The notes beneath the pieces were generated by a model. The model searched no databases. It saw nothing but the letters and a program-made list of their open reading frames with translations, and was not told the DNA's origin. From Nocardioides lacusdianchii (lineage in GTDB: Bacteria; Actinomycetota; Actinomycetes; Propionibacteriales; Nocardioidaceae), in assembly GCF_020102855.1 (NCBI RefSeq), contig NZ_JADHZD010000013.1:45068-109067 (forward strand): 64,000 nucleotides of DNA. Reading direction: 5' to 3'. Position 1 is the first letter of the stretch. Every line of letters starts with the position of its first letter. The position numbers and the translations under genes were made by a program. Of the stretch, positions 38,939 to 45,871 are shown piece by piece.

Positions 38939-39802
38939 GGCGGTCTCCCGCTCGGTCACCTGCCGCGAGACCCACGTTCCCCACAAAGCCGCGAAGAGGA
39001 ACATCACGAGCGAGTAGACCGCCGCCGGCACCGAGATCTCCACCTCGTCGAGCACCTCGACCGCCACGAAGATCGCGAGGGTGGCGTTGTGCACGCCCAC
39101 CTCCATCGACGAGGCGATGGCCTGCGGTCCGGTCACCCCGAACGCCTTCGGCACGTAGAACCCCACGACGAGGCTGATCGCGCAGAAGAGCGCCGTGATC
39201 AGGCCGACGTCGGCGAGGTAGTCGCCGACGTTCTCACGCTGGTCGAGCAGGATGCCGAGCACGAGGACGGCCAGGATCAACGCCGAGCCGATGCGCACCG
39301 GCTTGTCCATGCGCCGGGCGAAGGCGGGCGCCCGGTTGTTGACCACCATCCCGATGCCGACGGGCAGCAGGATCAGGGCGAAGACCTTGACGATCTCGAC
39401 CAGCGGCATCGTCACGTCGTCCTGGCGGTCGTAGAACGCGATCGCCAGGCCGGTGATCAGCGGCAGGGTGACGACCGCGATCACGGTGTTGATCGCCGTC
39501 AGGGTGATGTTGAGCGCGACGTCACCGCGGAAGAGGTGGCTGAAGAGGTTGGCGGTGGTGCCGCCCGGCGACGCGGCCAGCAGCAGCATGCCGATCCCCA
39601 GCAGGGCCGGCAGGTCGAAGAGCACGACCAGCCCGAAGCAGATGGCCGGCAGCAGGACGACCTGGCACGCGAGCGCGACGGCGACGGCCCTCGGTGCGCG
39701 CCCGACCCGCTTGAAGTCGGCGACCGTCAGGTCGAGGCCGAGGCCGAACATGATGATCGCCAGCGCGAGCGGCAGCCCGACGGTGGTCAGTGCGGAGTCC
39801 AT
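38930..39802 (-). CDS. bile acid:sodium symporter family (BASS/ACR3-fold) protein
   Basis: The 290-residue membrane protein has 8-9 TM helices. The SBF-family motifs are AASPGGTTANLFSHL in TM4 (discontinuous-helix Na+ site) and EVGVHNATLAIFVA in the second half. Substrates of bacterial members include organic acids, but none can be assigned here. TAGGGT lies 6 nt before ATG 39802. It follows the tRNA gene's region only by proximity; the two do not overlap. Confidence 0.9.
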   Translation of the reverse strand: MDSALTTVGLPLALAIIMFGLGLDLTVADFKRVGRAPRAVAVALACQVVLLPAICFGLVVLFDLPALLGIGMLLLAASPGGTTANLFSHLFRGDVALNITLTAINTVIAVVTLPLITGLAIAFYDRQDDVTMPLVEIVKVFALILLPVGIGMVVNNRAPAFARRMDKPVRIGSALILAVLVLGILLDQRENVGDYLADVGLITALFCAISLVVGFYVPKAFGVTGPQAIASSMEVGVHNATLAIFVAVEVLDEVEISVPAAVYSLVMFLFAALWGTWVSRQVTERETASV

Positions 39803-39856
39803 GCGCGGACCCTAGTGGTGACGGGGGTCACATGGGAGGGACTCGCGGTGGAACGG

Positions 39857-39932
39857 TGGTGCGCTCGGAGAGATTCGAACTCTCACTGGCCACGACCTAA
39901 ACGTGGTGCCTCTGCCGTTGGGCTACGAGCGC
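39857..39932 (-). tRNA. tRNA with anticodon UAG (Leu), short variable arm, encoded CCA
   Basis: A complete cloverleaf can be folded. Acceptor GCGCTCG/CGAGCGC is followed by discriminator A and encoded CCA (39857-39859). The D arm is GCCC..AGGC; the anticodon stem CCACG/CGTGG encloses loop TTTAGGT, giving anticodon UAG (codon CUA, Leu) with G37; the T arm is GAGAG-TTCGAAT-CTCTC. The variable region is only 5 nt (CCAGT), so this is a class I tRNA, whereas bacterial tRNA-Leu is normally class II with a long variable arm. It starts 10 bp downstream of the bcp stop on the same strand and may share its transcript. Confidence 0.85.
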
Positions 39933-39942
39933 TGGCTGGTGA

Positions 39943-40413
39943 TCAGTCCAACCCTAGGTCCCGGCGCAGCTTGGCGACGTGGCCGGTCGCCTTGACGTTG
40001 TACTGCGCGAGCTCGACCTTGCCGTCCTCGTCGATCACGAAGGTCGAGCGGATGACCCCCTCGACCTCCTTGCCGTAGAGCTTCTTCGTGCCGAAGGCGC
40101 CGTAGGTCCGGTGCACGTCGAGGTCCTCGTCGGACAGCAGCGTGAGGGTGAGCGCGTCGCGCTCGCGGAACTTCGCGAGCTTCGCCGGCTTGTCCTTGGA
40201 CACGCCGAGCACCTCGTAGCCGGCGCCGCGCAGCGAGTCGAGGGACTCGGAGAAGTCGCAGGCCTGCTTGGTGCAGCCCGGGGTCATCGCAGCGGGGTAG
40301 AAGTAGAGGATCACCTTCTTGCCGCGCAGGCCCGAGAGGCTCACCTCCTCCTCGGTGTCGCTGGTCAGGGTGAAGTCGGGGGCGGCGTCGCCGGGGGCGA
40401 GGCGGTCGGTCAT
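39943..40413 (-). CDS. bcp: thiol peroxidase / bacterioferritin comigratory protein
   Basis: The 156-residue 2-Cys peroxiredoxin has its peroxidatic Cys47 and resolving Cys52 in MTPGCTKQACDFS, the PrxQ arrangement. It reduces hydroperoxides with thioredoxin. The core block VILYFYPAAMTPGCT is complete. ATG 40413 follows GAAGGAAC in the upstream region. The tRNA gene lies 10 bp downstream. Confidence 0.95.
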   Translation of the reverse strand: MTDRLAPGDAAPDFTLTSDTEEEVSLSGLRGKKVILYFYPAAMTPGCTKQACDFSESLDSLRGAGYEVLGVSKDKPAKLAKFRERDALTLTLLSDEDLDVHRTYGAFGTKKLYGKEVEGVIRSTFVIDEDGKVELAQYNVKATGHVAKLRRDLGLD

Positions 40414-40472
40414 CGCGTTCCTTCTCTCGTGCCGCGGACGGGGTGCGGGAAAAGTCGCACCAATCCGATCTG

Positions 40473-40502
40473 TTGGCTGTTGCGAACTGCTTGCAATAAG
40501 GT
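40473..40502 (+). promoter_or_regulatory. nikMNQO promoter with Nur (nickel-responsive) box
   Basis: TTGGCT (40473-40478) and TAAGGT (40497-40502), 18 bp apart, form a promoter. The spacer contains TTGCGA-ACTGC-TTGCAA (40480-40496), which matches the Streptomyces Nur box tTGCaa-N5-ttGCAA in 10 of 12 defined positions. A bound Nur dimer would lie exactly between -35 and -10 and block RNA polymerase when nickel is plentiful. Confidence 0.7.
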
Positions 40503-40503
40503 G

Positions 40504-40543
40504 ATGGTGGCGGTCGGCACCGGGGGGAGCCGGCCGCCACCAT
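40504..40543 (+). other. 15-bp hairpin in the nikM 5' leader
   Basis: ATGGTGGCGGTCGGC (40504-40518) pairs with GCCGGCCGCCACCAT (40529-40543) with one G-U pair and a 10-nt G-rich loop. It lies between the promoter and the nikM start, with no T-run after it. It could be an attenuator, an RNA stabiliser or a protein site. It does not match the cobalamin or NiCo riboswitch patterns I know. Confidence 0.5.
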
Positions 40544-40582
40544 CCAAGCACCAGGCCGATGCGGCCAGGACGGACGAAGCCG

Positions 40583-41272
40583 ATGCACGTACCCGACGGA
40601 TTCCTCGACGCACCGACGTCGCTGGCCACAGGCGTGGTCGCCGCGACCGCGGTCGCGGTGTCGCTGCGCGCCGCCCGGCGCGAGCTCGACGACCGTACGG
40701 CGCCCATGGCGGGCCTGGTCGCGACCTTCGTCTTCGCCGCCCAGATGATCAACTTCCCCGTCGGTGCCGGCACGAGCGGGCACCTGATGGGTGGCGCGCT
40801 CGCGGCCGTGCTCGTCGGGCCCTGGACGGCGGTGCTGTGCCTGTCGGTCGTGCTCGTCGTGCAGGCGCTGCTCATGGCGGACGGCGGCATCACCGCCATC
40901 GGGACCAACATCTCCCTCATCGGGATCGTCACCGTCGCGGTCGGCTGGGGCGTGTTCGTCCTGCTGCGCAAGGTGCTTCCCGCCCGGATCTCCATCGTGG
41001 CCCCGGCCGCCGCAGCAGGTGCGCTGCTCAGCGTGCCGGTGGCCGCGCTGGTCTTCACCGGGCTCTTCGCCATCGGCGGCAACGCGCCCGTCGACCTCGC
41101 CGCCGTGACCGCGGCGATGCTGGGCTGGCACACCGTGATCGGCATCGGTGAGGCCGCCGTGACGGGACTCGTCGTCGCCAGCGTCGTCGCCGCGCGCCCC
41201 GACCTCGTCCACGGTGCGCGCCCGCTCCTGGCCGAGCGCGTCCTCGAGACCCGCGCGGCGGTGACCTCGTGA
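40583..41272 (+). CDS. nikM: ECF nickel/cobalt transporter, substrate-binding component (NikM/CbiM)
   Basis: The 229-residue membrane protein begins MHVPDGFLDAPTS; the N-terminal Met-His chelates the metal in this family. It has about seven TM helices and the conserved NFPVGAGTSGHLMGG and TNISLIGIV segments. Nickel is favoured over cobalt because the adjacent N subunit is of PDGLE type and the promoter carries a Nur box. ATG 40583 is fixed by the required N-terminus. It overlaps the next gene by 4 bp. Confidence 0.88.
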   Translation: MHVPDGFLDAPTSLATGVVAATAVAVSLRAARRELDDRTAPMAGLVATFVFAAQMINFPVGAGTSGHLMGGALAAVLVGPWTAVLCLSVVLVVQALLMADGGITAIGTNISLIGIVTVAVGWGVFVLLRKVLPARISIVAPAAAAGALLSVPVAALVFTGLFAIGGNAPVDLAAVTAAMLGWHTVIGIGEAAVTGLVVASVVAARPDLVHGARPLLAERVLETRAAVTS

Positions 41273-41589
41273 GCCGCCGCCGCTTCTTCGTCGTGGCTCT
41301 CCTGGTGAGCCTGCTCGTCGCCGGTGTCGCGAGCTACTACGCCAGCTCGCACCCCGACGGCCTGGAGTACGTGGCCGAGCAGACCGGCTTCATCGACTCT
41401 GCCGAGGACTCCGCCACCAGCGACAGCCCGCTCGCGGACTACCAGACCACCGGCATCGACGACGCCCGGCTCAGTGGCGGGCTCGCGGGGGTGGTCGGGG
41501 TCGTGGTGATGCTGCTGTTGAGCACCGGGCTCTTCTGGCTGATCCGGCGCCGCGACGGCAGCGACGCCACCCACGACTCGAGGGCCTGA
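41269..41589 (+). CDS. nikN: PDGLE-domain subunit (NikN)
   Basis: The 106-residue protein has two TM helices (about 5-25 and 70-92) around an extracellular loop with SSHPDGLEYVAEQTGF, the PDGLE motif that gives the family its name. NikN-type subunits help load metal into NikM. Overlaps of 4 bp upstream and 1 bp downstream indicate coupling within the operon. Confidence 0.88.
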   Translation: MSRRRFFVVALLVSLLVAGVASYYASSHPDGLEYVAEQTGFIDSAEDSATSDSPLADYQTTGIDDARLSGGLAGVVGVVVMLLLSTGLFWLIRRRDGSDATHDSRA

Positions 41590-42272
41590 TGGGCGCCGGG
41601 CACGGGCACCGCCTCCACTTCCACGGCCACAGCGCCGTCCACCGGGCCCCCGCGCACCTGAAGGTGCTGGCCCTCCTGGGCTTCATGCTGGTCGTGGTCG
41701 CGACCCCGCGCGAGGCGTACGCCGTCTTCGCGCTGTGGGCAGTCGTCCTGCTCGGCGTGATCGCCCTGTCGCGAGTGCCCCTGACCTACCTGCTGCCGCG
41801 GATGGTCGTCGAGGTGCCCTTCGCGATCTTCGCGGTGCTGATGCCCTTCATCTCCCACGGCCCGCGCACCGAGGTCCTCGGCCTCAGCGTCTCCGAGCCG
41901 GGCCTGGTCGCCGGCATCGCGCTGCTCGTCAAGGGCAGCATCGGCGTGCTGGCCTCCCTCACCCTCGCCGCCACCACCGAGCCGCAGGACCTGCTGCGCG
42001 GCCTCCAGCGGCTGCGGATGCCCGACCTGGTCGTGCAGATCATGGGCTTCATGATCCGCTACCTCGACGTGGTCACCGCCGAGCTCGGCCGGATGATGAC
42101 CGCCCTGCGCTCGCGCGGCTGCGACCCGCGCTCGCCGCGCCACTGGCCGGTCCTCGCGCGGTCGCTGGGGGCGCTCTTCATCCGCTCCTACGAACGCGGC
42201 GAGCGGGTGCACCTCGCGATGCTGTCGCGCGGCTACGACGGCTCCCTCCCGCAGGCGGGGGAGGCGCGATGA
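41589..42272 (+). CDS. nikQ: ECF transporter transmembrane (T) component
   Basis: The 227-residue membrane protein is of the CbiQ/NikQ family, with four to five TM helices and the coupling-helix motifs LRSRGCDPRSPRHW and AMLSRGYDGSL, both of the A-R-G type that docks on the ATPase. The His-rich N-terminus (GAGHGHRLHFHGHSAVHR) is a likely metal-handling segment and fits a nickel or cobalt system. It overlaps nikN by 1 bp and nikO by 4 bp. Confidence 0.88.
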   Translation: MGAGHGHRLHFHGHSAVHRAPAHLKVLALLGFMLVVVATPREAYAVFALWAVVLLGVIALSRVPLTYLLPRMVVEVPFAIFAVLMPFISHGPRTEVLGLSVSEPGLVAGIALLVKGSIGVLASLTLAATTEPQDLLRGLQRLRMPDLVVQIMGFMIRYLDVVTAELGRMMTALRSRGCDPRSPRHWPVLARSLGALFIRSYERGERVHLAMLSRGYDGSLPQAGEAR

Positions 42273-43024
42273 GCGTCCCCGTGCTCGAGGTCCACGACCT
42301 CGCCTTCGCCTACCCCGACGGCCACCAGGCGCTCTTCGGCGTCGACCTCCACGTCCACCGCGGCGAGCGGGTGGCGCTCCTCGGTCCCAACGGCGCGGGC
42401 AAGACCACCCTGGTGCTCCACCTCAACGGCATCCTCGCTGCCGGTCGCGGCACGGTGTCCGTCAGCGGCCTGCCGGTCGCCAAGGAGCACCTCAAGGAGA
42501 TCCGGCGCCGCGTCGGCATCGTCTTCCAGGACCCCGACGACCAGCTCTTCCTCGGCACCGTCCGCCAGGACGTCGCGTTCGGCCCGGCCAACCTCGGCCT
42601 CAAGGGTGCCGCGCTGGACCGCCGGGTGATGGAGGCGCTGGACCGCGTCGGCATGGCCGACTTCGTCGACCGCCCCCCCCACCACCTGTCCTACGGCCAG
42701 CGCCGCCGCGTCGCGGTCGCCACCGTGCTGGCGATGGAGCCCGAGATCCTCGTGCTCGACGAGCCGTCCTCCAACCTCGACCCCGCCTCGCGGCGCGAGC
42801 TCGCCGACATCCTGCGCAGCCTCGACGTGACGGTGCTGATGGTCACCCACGACCTGCCCTACGCCCTCGAGCTGTGCCCGCGCAGCGTGGTGCTGAGCAG
42901 GGGAGTGGTGGTGGCGGACCGCCCGACGCTGGAGGTGCTGACCGACGACGAGCTGATGGGTGCCCACCGGCTCGAGCTGCCGTGGGGCTTCGACCCCCGG
43001 CGCATTGATAGCCTGCCCGCGTGA
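42269..43024 (+). CDS. nikO: ECF transporter ATPase
   Basis: The 251-residue ABC ATPase energises NikMNQ. Motifs are Walker A GPNGAGKTTL, Q-loop FQDPDDQLF, signature LSYGQRRRVAVA (Tyr in place of Gly), Walker B ILVLDEPSSNLDP and H-switch MVTHDLPYAL. The single ATPase implies a homodimer. A TAGCCT box and the start of the DUF3618 gene overlap its 3' end. Confidence 0.92.
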   Translation: MSVPVLEVHDLAFAYPDGHQALFGVDLHVHRGERVALLGPNGAGKTTLVLHLNGILAAGRGTVSVSGLPVAKEHLKEIRRRVGIVFQDPDDQLFLGTVRQDVAFGPANLGLKGAALDRRVMEALDRVGMADFVDRPPHHLSYGQRRRVAVATVLAMEPEILVLDEPSSNLDPASRRELADILRSLDVTVLMVTHDLPYALELCPRSVVLSRGVVVADRPTLEVLTDDELMGAHRLELPWGFDPRRIDSLPA

Positions 43025-43269
43025 CCCAGGACATGCGCGCGCTCGAGCGCGAGATCGAGGAGACGCGCCAGCGCCTCGCCTCGACCATCGACCAGCTCGC
43101 CCACCGCGCCCACCCCAAGACGATCGTCGGACGCCAGGTGACGACGGTGAAGTCGCACTTCGTCGAGCTCGACTCCGGCGCCCCGCGCACCGACAACATC
43201 CTCAAGGTCGCCGGTGCCGTCGTCGGCGTCGTCGTCCTGCTCGCCGTCGTCCGCAAGGTCGCCCGCTGA
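43021..43269 (+). CDS. DUF3618 small membrane protein
   Basis: The 82-residue protein has an acidic/basic helical N-terminus, MRALEREIEETRQRLASTIDQLAHRA, the standard DUF3618 repeat, followed by a TM helix (about 60-78). The family is widespread in actinobacteria and of unknown function. GTG 43021 overlaps the nikO stop by 4 bp, yet TAGCCT 6 nt upstream suggests an extra promoter of its own. Confidence 0.88.
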   Translation: MTQDMRALEREIEETRQRLASTIDQLAHRAHPKTIVGRQVTTVKSHFVELDSGAPRTDNILKVAGAVVGVVVLLAVVRKVAR

Positions 43270-43286
43270 GCACCGCCCCGATCAAG

Positions 43287-43586
43287 ATGCTGCACGACCG
43301 CCTGCTGGTCGAGGTCGACCAGGAGGCGGGCGAGCGGCGCTCCTCCGGCGGCATCGTCATCCCCGCGACCGCGGCGATGGGTGCGCGGCGGCTGGCCTGG
43401 TCGCGGGTGATCGCGGTCGGACCGCACGCCCGCGCCGTCGAGGTCGGCGACCGGGTGCTCTTCGACCCCGAGGACAAGGCCGAGGTCGAGGTGCAGGGCG
43501 AGGTCTACGTGGTCATGCGCGAGCGCGACGTCCACGCGGTCGCCGCCGAGCGCCTCGAGGCCGGCTCGACCGGGCTCTACCTCTGA
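43287..43586 (+). CDS. GroES-fold co-chaperone-like protein
   Basis: The 99-residue protein contains MLHDRLLVEVDQEAGERRSSGGIVIPATA (GroES start and mobile-loop region) and GDRVLFDPEDKAEVEVQGEVYVVMRERDVHAV. It is a divergent paralogue of GroES: the mobile loop reads ERRSSGGIVIP, still compatible with chaperonin binding. No groEL is adjacent. ATG 43287 is used; a CTG at 43266 overlapping the DUF3618 stop is possible. Confidence 0.85.
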   Translation: MLHDRLLVEVDQEAGERRSSGGIVIPATAAMGARRLAWSRVIAVGPHARAVEVGDRVLFDPEDKAEVEVQGEVYVVMRERDVHAVAAERLEAGSTGLYL

Positions 43587-43617
43587 CTGCGCCGCCGATC
43601 GCCACCCAGGAGGGCTG

Positions 43618-44991
43618 ATGGGATACCTCGTCAAGCAGTCGCACCGCGCTCCGGCCAACGGGCCCGCGCCGGCCGACGAGTCGCTGCCGCGCGCGTGCGT
43701 CATCGGGGCCGGCTCGTCGGGCATCGCCGCCGCCAAGCACCTGCACCAGGCCGGCGTGCCCTTCGACTGCTTCGAGATGGGCAGCGACATCGGCGGCACG
43801 TGGGTGCTCGACAACTCCAACGGCCAGTCGGCCTGCTACGACACCCTCGAGATCAACACCTCGTGCGAGCGGATGGCCTACTCCGACTTCCCGATGCCGG
43901 CCGACTACCCGGCCTACGCGCGCCACGACCAGGTGCGCGCCTACTTCGAGCAGTACGTCGACCACTTCGGATTCCGCCACACGATCACCTTCGACACGAC
44001 CGTCGAGGACGTCTCCCGGACCGCGGACGGACGCTGGGACGTACGCATCAGCGGGCCCGACGGCACCGCGACCCGCACCTACGACGCCGTGCTGGTCGCC
44101 AACGGCCACCACTGGGACGCGCGGTGGCCCGAGCCCGCCTATCCCGGCACCTTCGACGGTGAGCAGATCCACGCCCACGACTACCGCTCCGGCGACCAGC
44201 TCGACGGCCGTGACGTCGTCGTGGTCGGGGCCGGCAACTCCGCGATGGACATCGCCGTCGAGGCGTCCTTCCGCGCGCGTACGACGACGTGGTCGGTGCG
44301 GCGTACGGAGTGGGTGCTGGGCAAGTGGTTCCTCGGCAAGCCCAGCGACCAGGGACTGCTGCCGCCCGGCTGGGTGCCGTGGTGGGTCACTGCGTTGCGG
44401 CTGCGGATCGGGGCGACGGTGGCCGGCGGCAGCATGGAGGAGTACGGCCTGCCCCGGCCGCAGCACTCGCCCGGCCAGTCCCACCCGGTGCAGTCGGAGC
44501 GGATCCGCGAGCGCCTCGCGGCGGGCGCGGTGACCGCGTGCCCGGCGATCGAGCGGCTCGACGGTGACCGGGTCGTCTTCGTCGACGGCACGAGCGCGCC
44601 GGCCGACCTCGTCGTGTGGGCCACCGGATACCGCGTCACCTTCCCGTTCCTCGACCCCACGTTGGTCTCGGCGCAGGACAACGACCTGCCGCTGTGGAAG
44701 CGCACCGTGCACCCCGACCTCCCGGGCCTCTACTTCCTCGGGCTGCTCCAGCCGCTCGGCGCGGTCATGCCGCTCGCCGAGGCCCAGGCGGCGTGGATCG
44801 CCGAGACGCTGCGCGGCGACTACGTGCCGCCGTCCGCCGGCGTCGTACGCCGCCAGATGGCCGCCGAGCACCGGCGCGACACCCGCCAGTTCTACGACTC
44901 CCCGCGCCACACGATGGAAGTCGACTTCGACCACTACCTGTGGGACCTCGCGCGCGAGCGCAAGAAAGGACGTGCCCGTGCTTCGTCGTAG
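43618..44991 (+). CDS. flavin-containing monooxygenase
   Basis: The 457-residue class B flavoprotein has an FAD site GAGSSGIAAAKHL near residue 31, the FMO fingerprint FDGEQIHAHDY and an NADPH site GAGNSAMDIAVEA, then the ATG motif VVWATGYRVTFPF. It oxygenates N- or S-containing or ketone substrates; the substrate is unknown. A strong ribosome site (AGGAGGGC) precedes the ATG. Its 3' end overlaps the acyltransferase by 14 bp, so the two are likely co-expressed. Confidence 0.92.
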   Translation: MGYLVKQSHRAPANGPAPADESLPRACVIGAGSSGIAAAKHLHQAGVPFDCFEMGSDIGGTWVLDNSNGQSACYDTLEINTSCERMAYSDFPMPADYPAYARHDQVRAYFEQYVDHFGFRHTITFDTTVEDVSRTADGRWDVRISGPDGTATRTYDAVLVANGHHWDARWPEPAYPGTFDGEQIHAHDYRSGDQLDGRDVVVVGAGNSAMDIAVEASFRARTTTWSVRRTEWVLGKWFLGKPSDQGLLPPGWVPWWVTALRLRIGATVAGGSMEEYGLPRPQHSPGQSHPVQSERIRERLAAGAVTACPAIERLDGDRVVFVDGTSAPADLVVWATGYRVTFPFLDPTLVSAQDNDLPLWKRTVHPDLPGLYFLGLLQPLGAVMPLAEAQAAWIAETLRGDYVPPSAGVVRRQMAAEHRRDTRQFYDSPRHTMEVDFDHYLWDLARERKKGRARASS

Positions 44992-45538
44992 GATCGCCGG
45001 CCTCGCGCTGCGCGCCGCCCGCTGGAAGGCCGTCGGCGACGTGCCCGAGCGCGGCGTGCTGGTGGGCGCACCGCACACCTCCAACTGGGACTGGGTGCTC
45101 ACGATGCTCCTGGCCTGGCGCTACGGCATCACGATCCGGCTGCTGGTCAAGCAGGAGCTCTTCGTCGGCCCGCTGGGCTGGCTGCTGCGCCGCACCGGTG
45201 CGGTCGAGCTGGACCGCAAGAACCCGGCGGCCACCATCAAGGAGCTGCTGGCCGAGTCCGAGGGCGGCGACCCGTGGCTGATCGGCATCGCCGCGGAGGG
45301 CACCCGCTCGCGCGGCACGCATTGGAAGTCCGGCTTCTACCGGATCGCCCGGCAGACCGGGCTGCCGATCACGCTGGCCTTCATCGACACCCCCTCGCGC
45401 ACCGTCGGCTGGGGCCCCACGTTCCACCCCACCGGCGACGTCACCGCCGACATGGACCTCGTCCGCGACTTCTACGCCGACAAGACCGGCTTCCGGCCGG
45501 AGAACTTCACCCCGCCGCTGTTGCGCGAGGAGGGCTGA
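44978..45538 (+). CDS. 1-acylglycerol-3-phosphate acyltransferase-like protein
   Basis: The 186-residue protein of the LPLAT superfamily has the HX4D catalytic motif in APHTSNWDW and the acceptor-binding EGTRSRGTHWKSGFYRIA. Members of this short branch acylate lysophosphatidate or related lipids. GTG 44978 is chosen because AAAGGA lies 7 nt upstream; GTG 44972 is too close to that site. It overlaps the flavin monooxygenase gene. Confidence 0.87.
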   Translation: MLRRRIAGLALRAARWKAVGDVPERGVLVGAPHTSNWDWVLTMLLAWRYGITIRLLVKQELFVGPLGWLLRRTGAVELDRKNPAATIKELLAESEGGDPWLIGIAAEGTRSRGTHWKSGFYRIARQTGLPITLAFIDTPSRTVGWGPTFHPTGDVTADMDLVRDFYADKTGFRPENFTPPLLREEG

Positions 45539-45655
45539 GACCCGTCCGTCCACGCTTCCCGGGGCCGGTGTGTCCGCTATCCGAAAGGGTGTGGGCCACT
45601 TTCCGCGAGAGCCGGAGATGGCTAGGTTGAAAGTCCCAAACGAAGGGAGCATGAC

Positions 45656-45799
45656 ATGGCTTTGCTGCTGTGGATCCTCGCCGTCATCCTCGTGGTGTCC
45701 GGCATCGTCTCGCTGATCCGGGGCCAGATGCTGTGGGGAATCGTCCTCATCATCATCGGCCTGCTGGTCGGCCCCGGTGGGGTCAGCATCTTCACGTAG
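45656..45799 (+). CDS. GPGG-motif small membrane protein
   Basis: The 47-residue protein (MALLLWILAVILVVSGIVSL...) has two hydrophobic helices around a short loop and ends with LLVGPGGVSIFT, the GPGG motif of a recognised family of tiny actinobacterial membrane proteins. AAGGGAG lies 6 nt before ATG 45656. ATG 45651 is in another frame and gives no coherent protein. It stands alone with a likely -10, TAGGTT, at 45623-45628. The function is unknown. Confidence 0.8.
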   Translation: MALLLWILAVILVVSGIVSLIRGQMLWGIVLIIIGLLVGPGGVSIFT

Positions 45800-45822
45800 G
45801 CCCCCATCAGGGAATGAACGCA

Positions 45823-45850
45823 GGGAGTCGGTCCGTCAGGACCGGCTCCC
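45823..45850. terminator. terminator between GPGG gene and PTS operon
   Basis: GGGAGTCGGTCC (45823-45834) and GGACCGGCTCCC (45839-45850) pair with one G-U and a GTCA tetraloop. It lies in the 72-bp space between two convergent transcripts and can serve both. Confidence 0.75.
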
Positions 45851-45871
45851 TCGCGCGTCCGGGGTGGCGCG

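Noticed and set aside
40414..40582. Cobalamin riboswitch upstream of the nikM/cbiM gene
   Set aside because: The 169-bp gap is too short and lacks the B12-box and other conserved blocks. A promoter with a Nur box explains it better.
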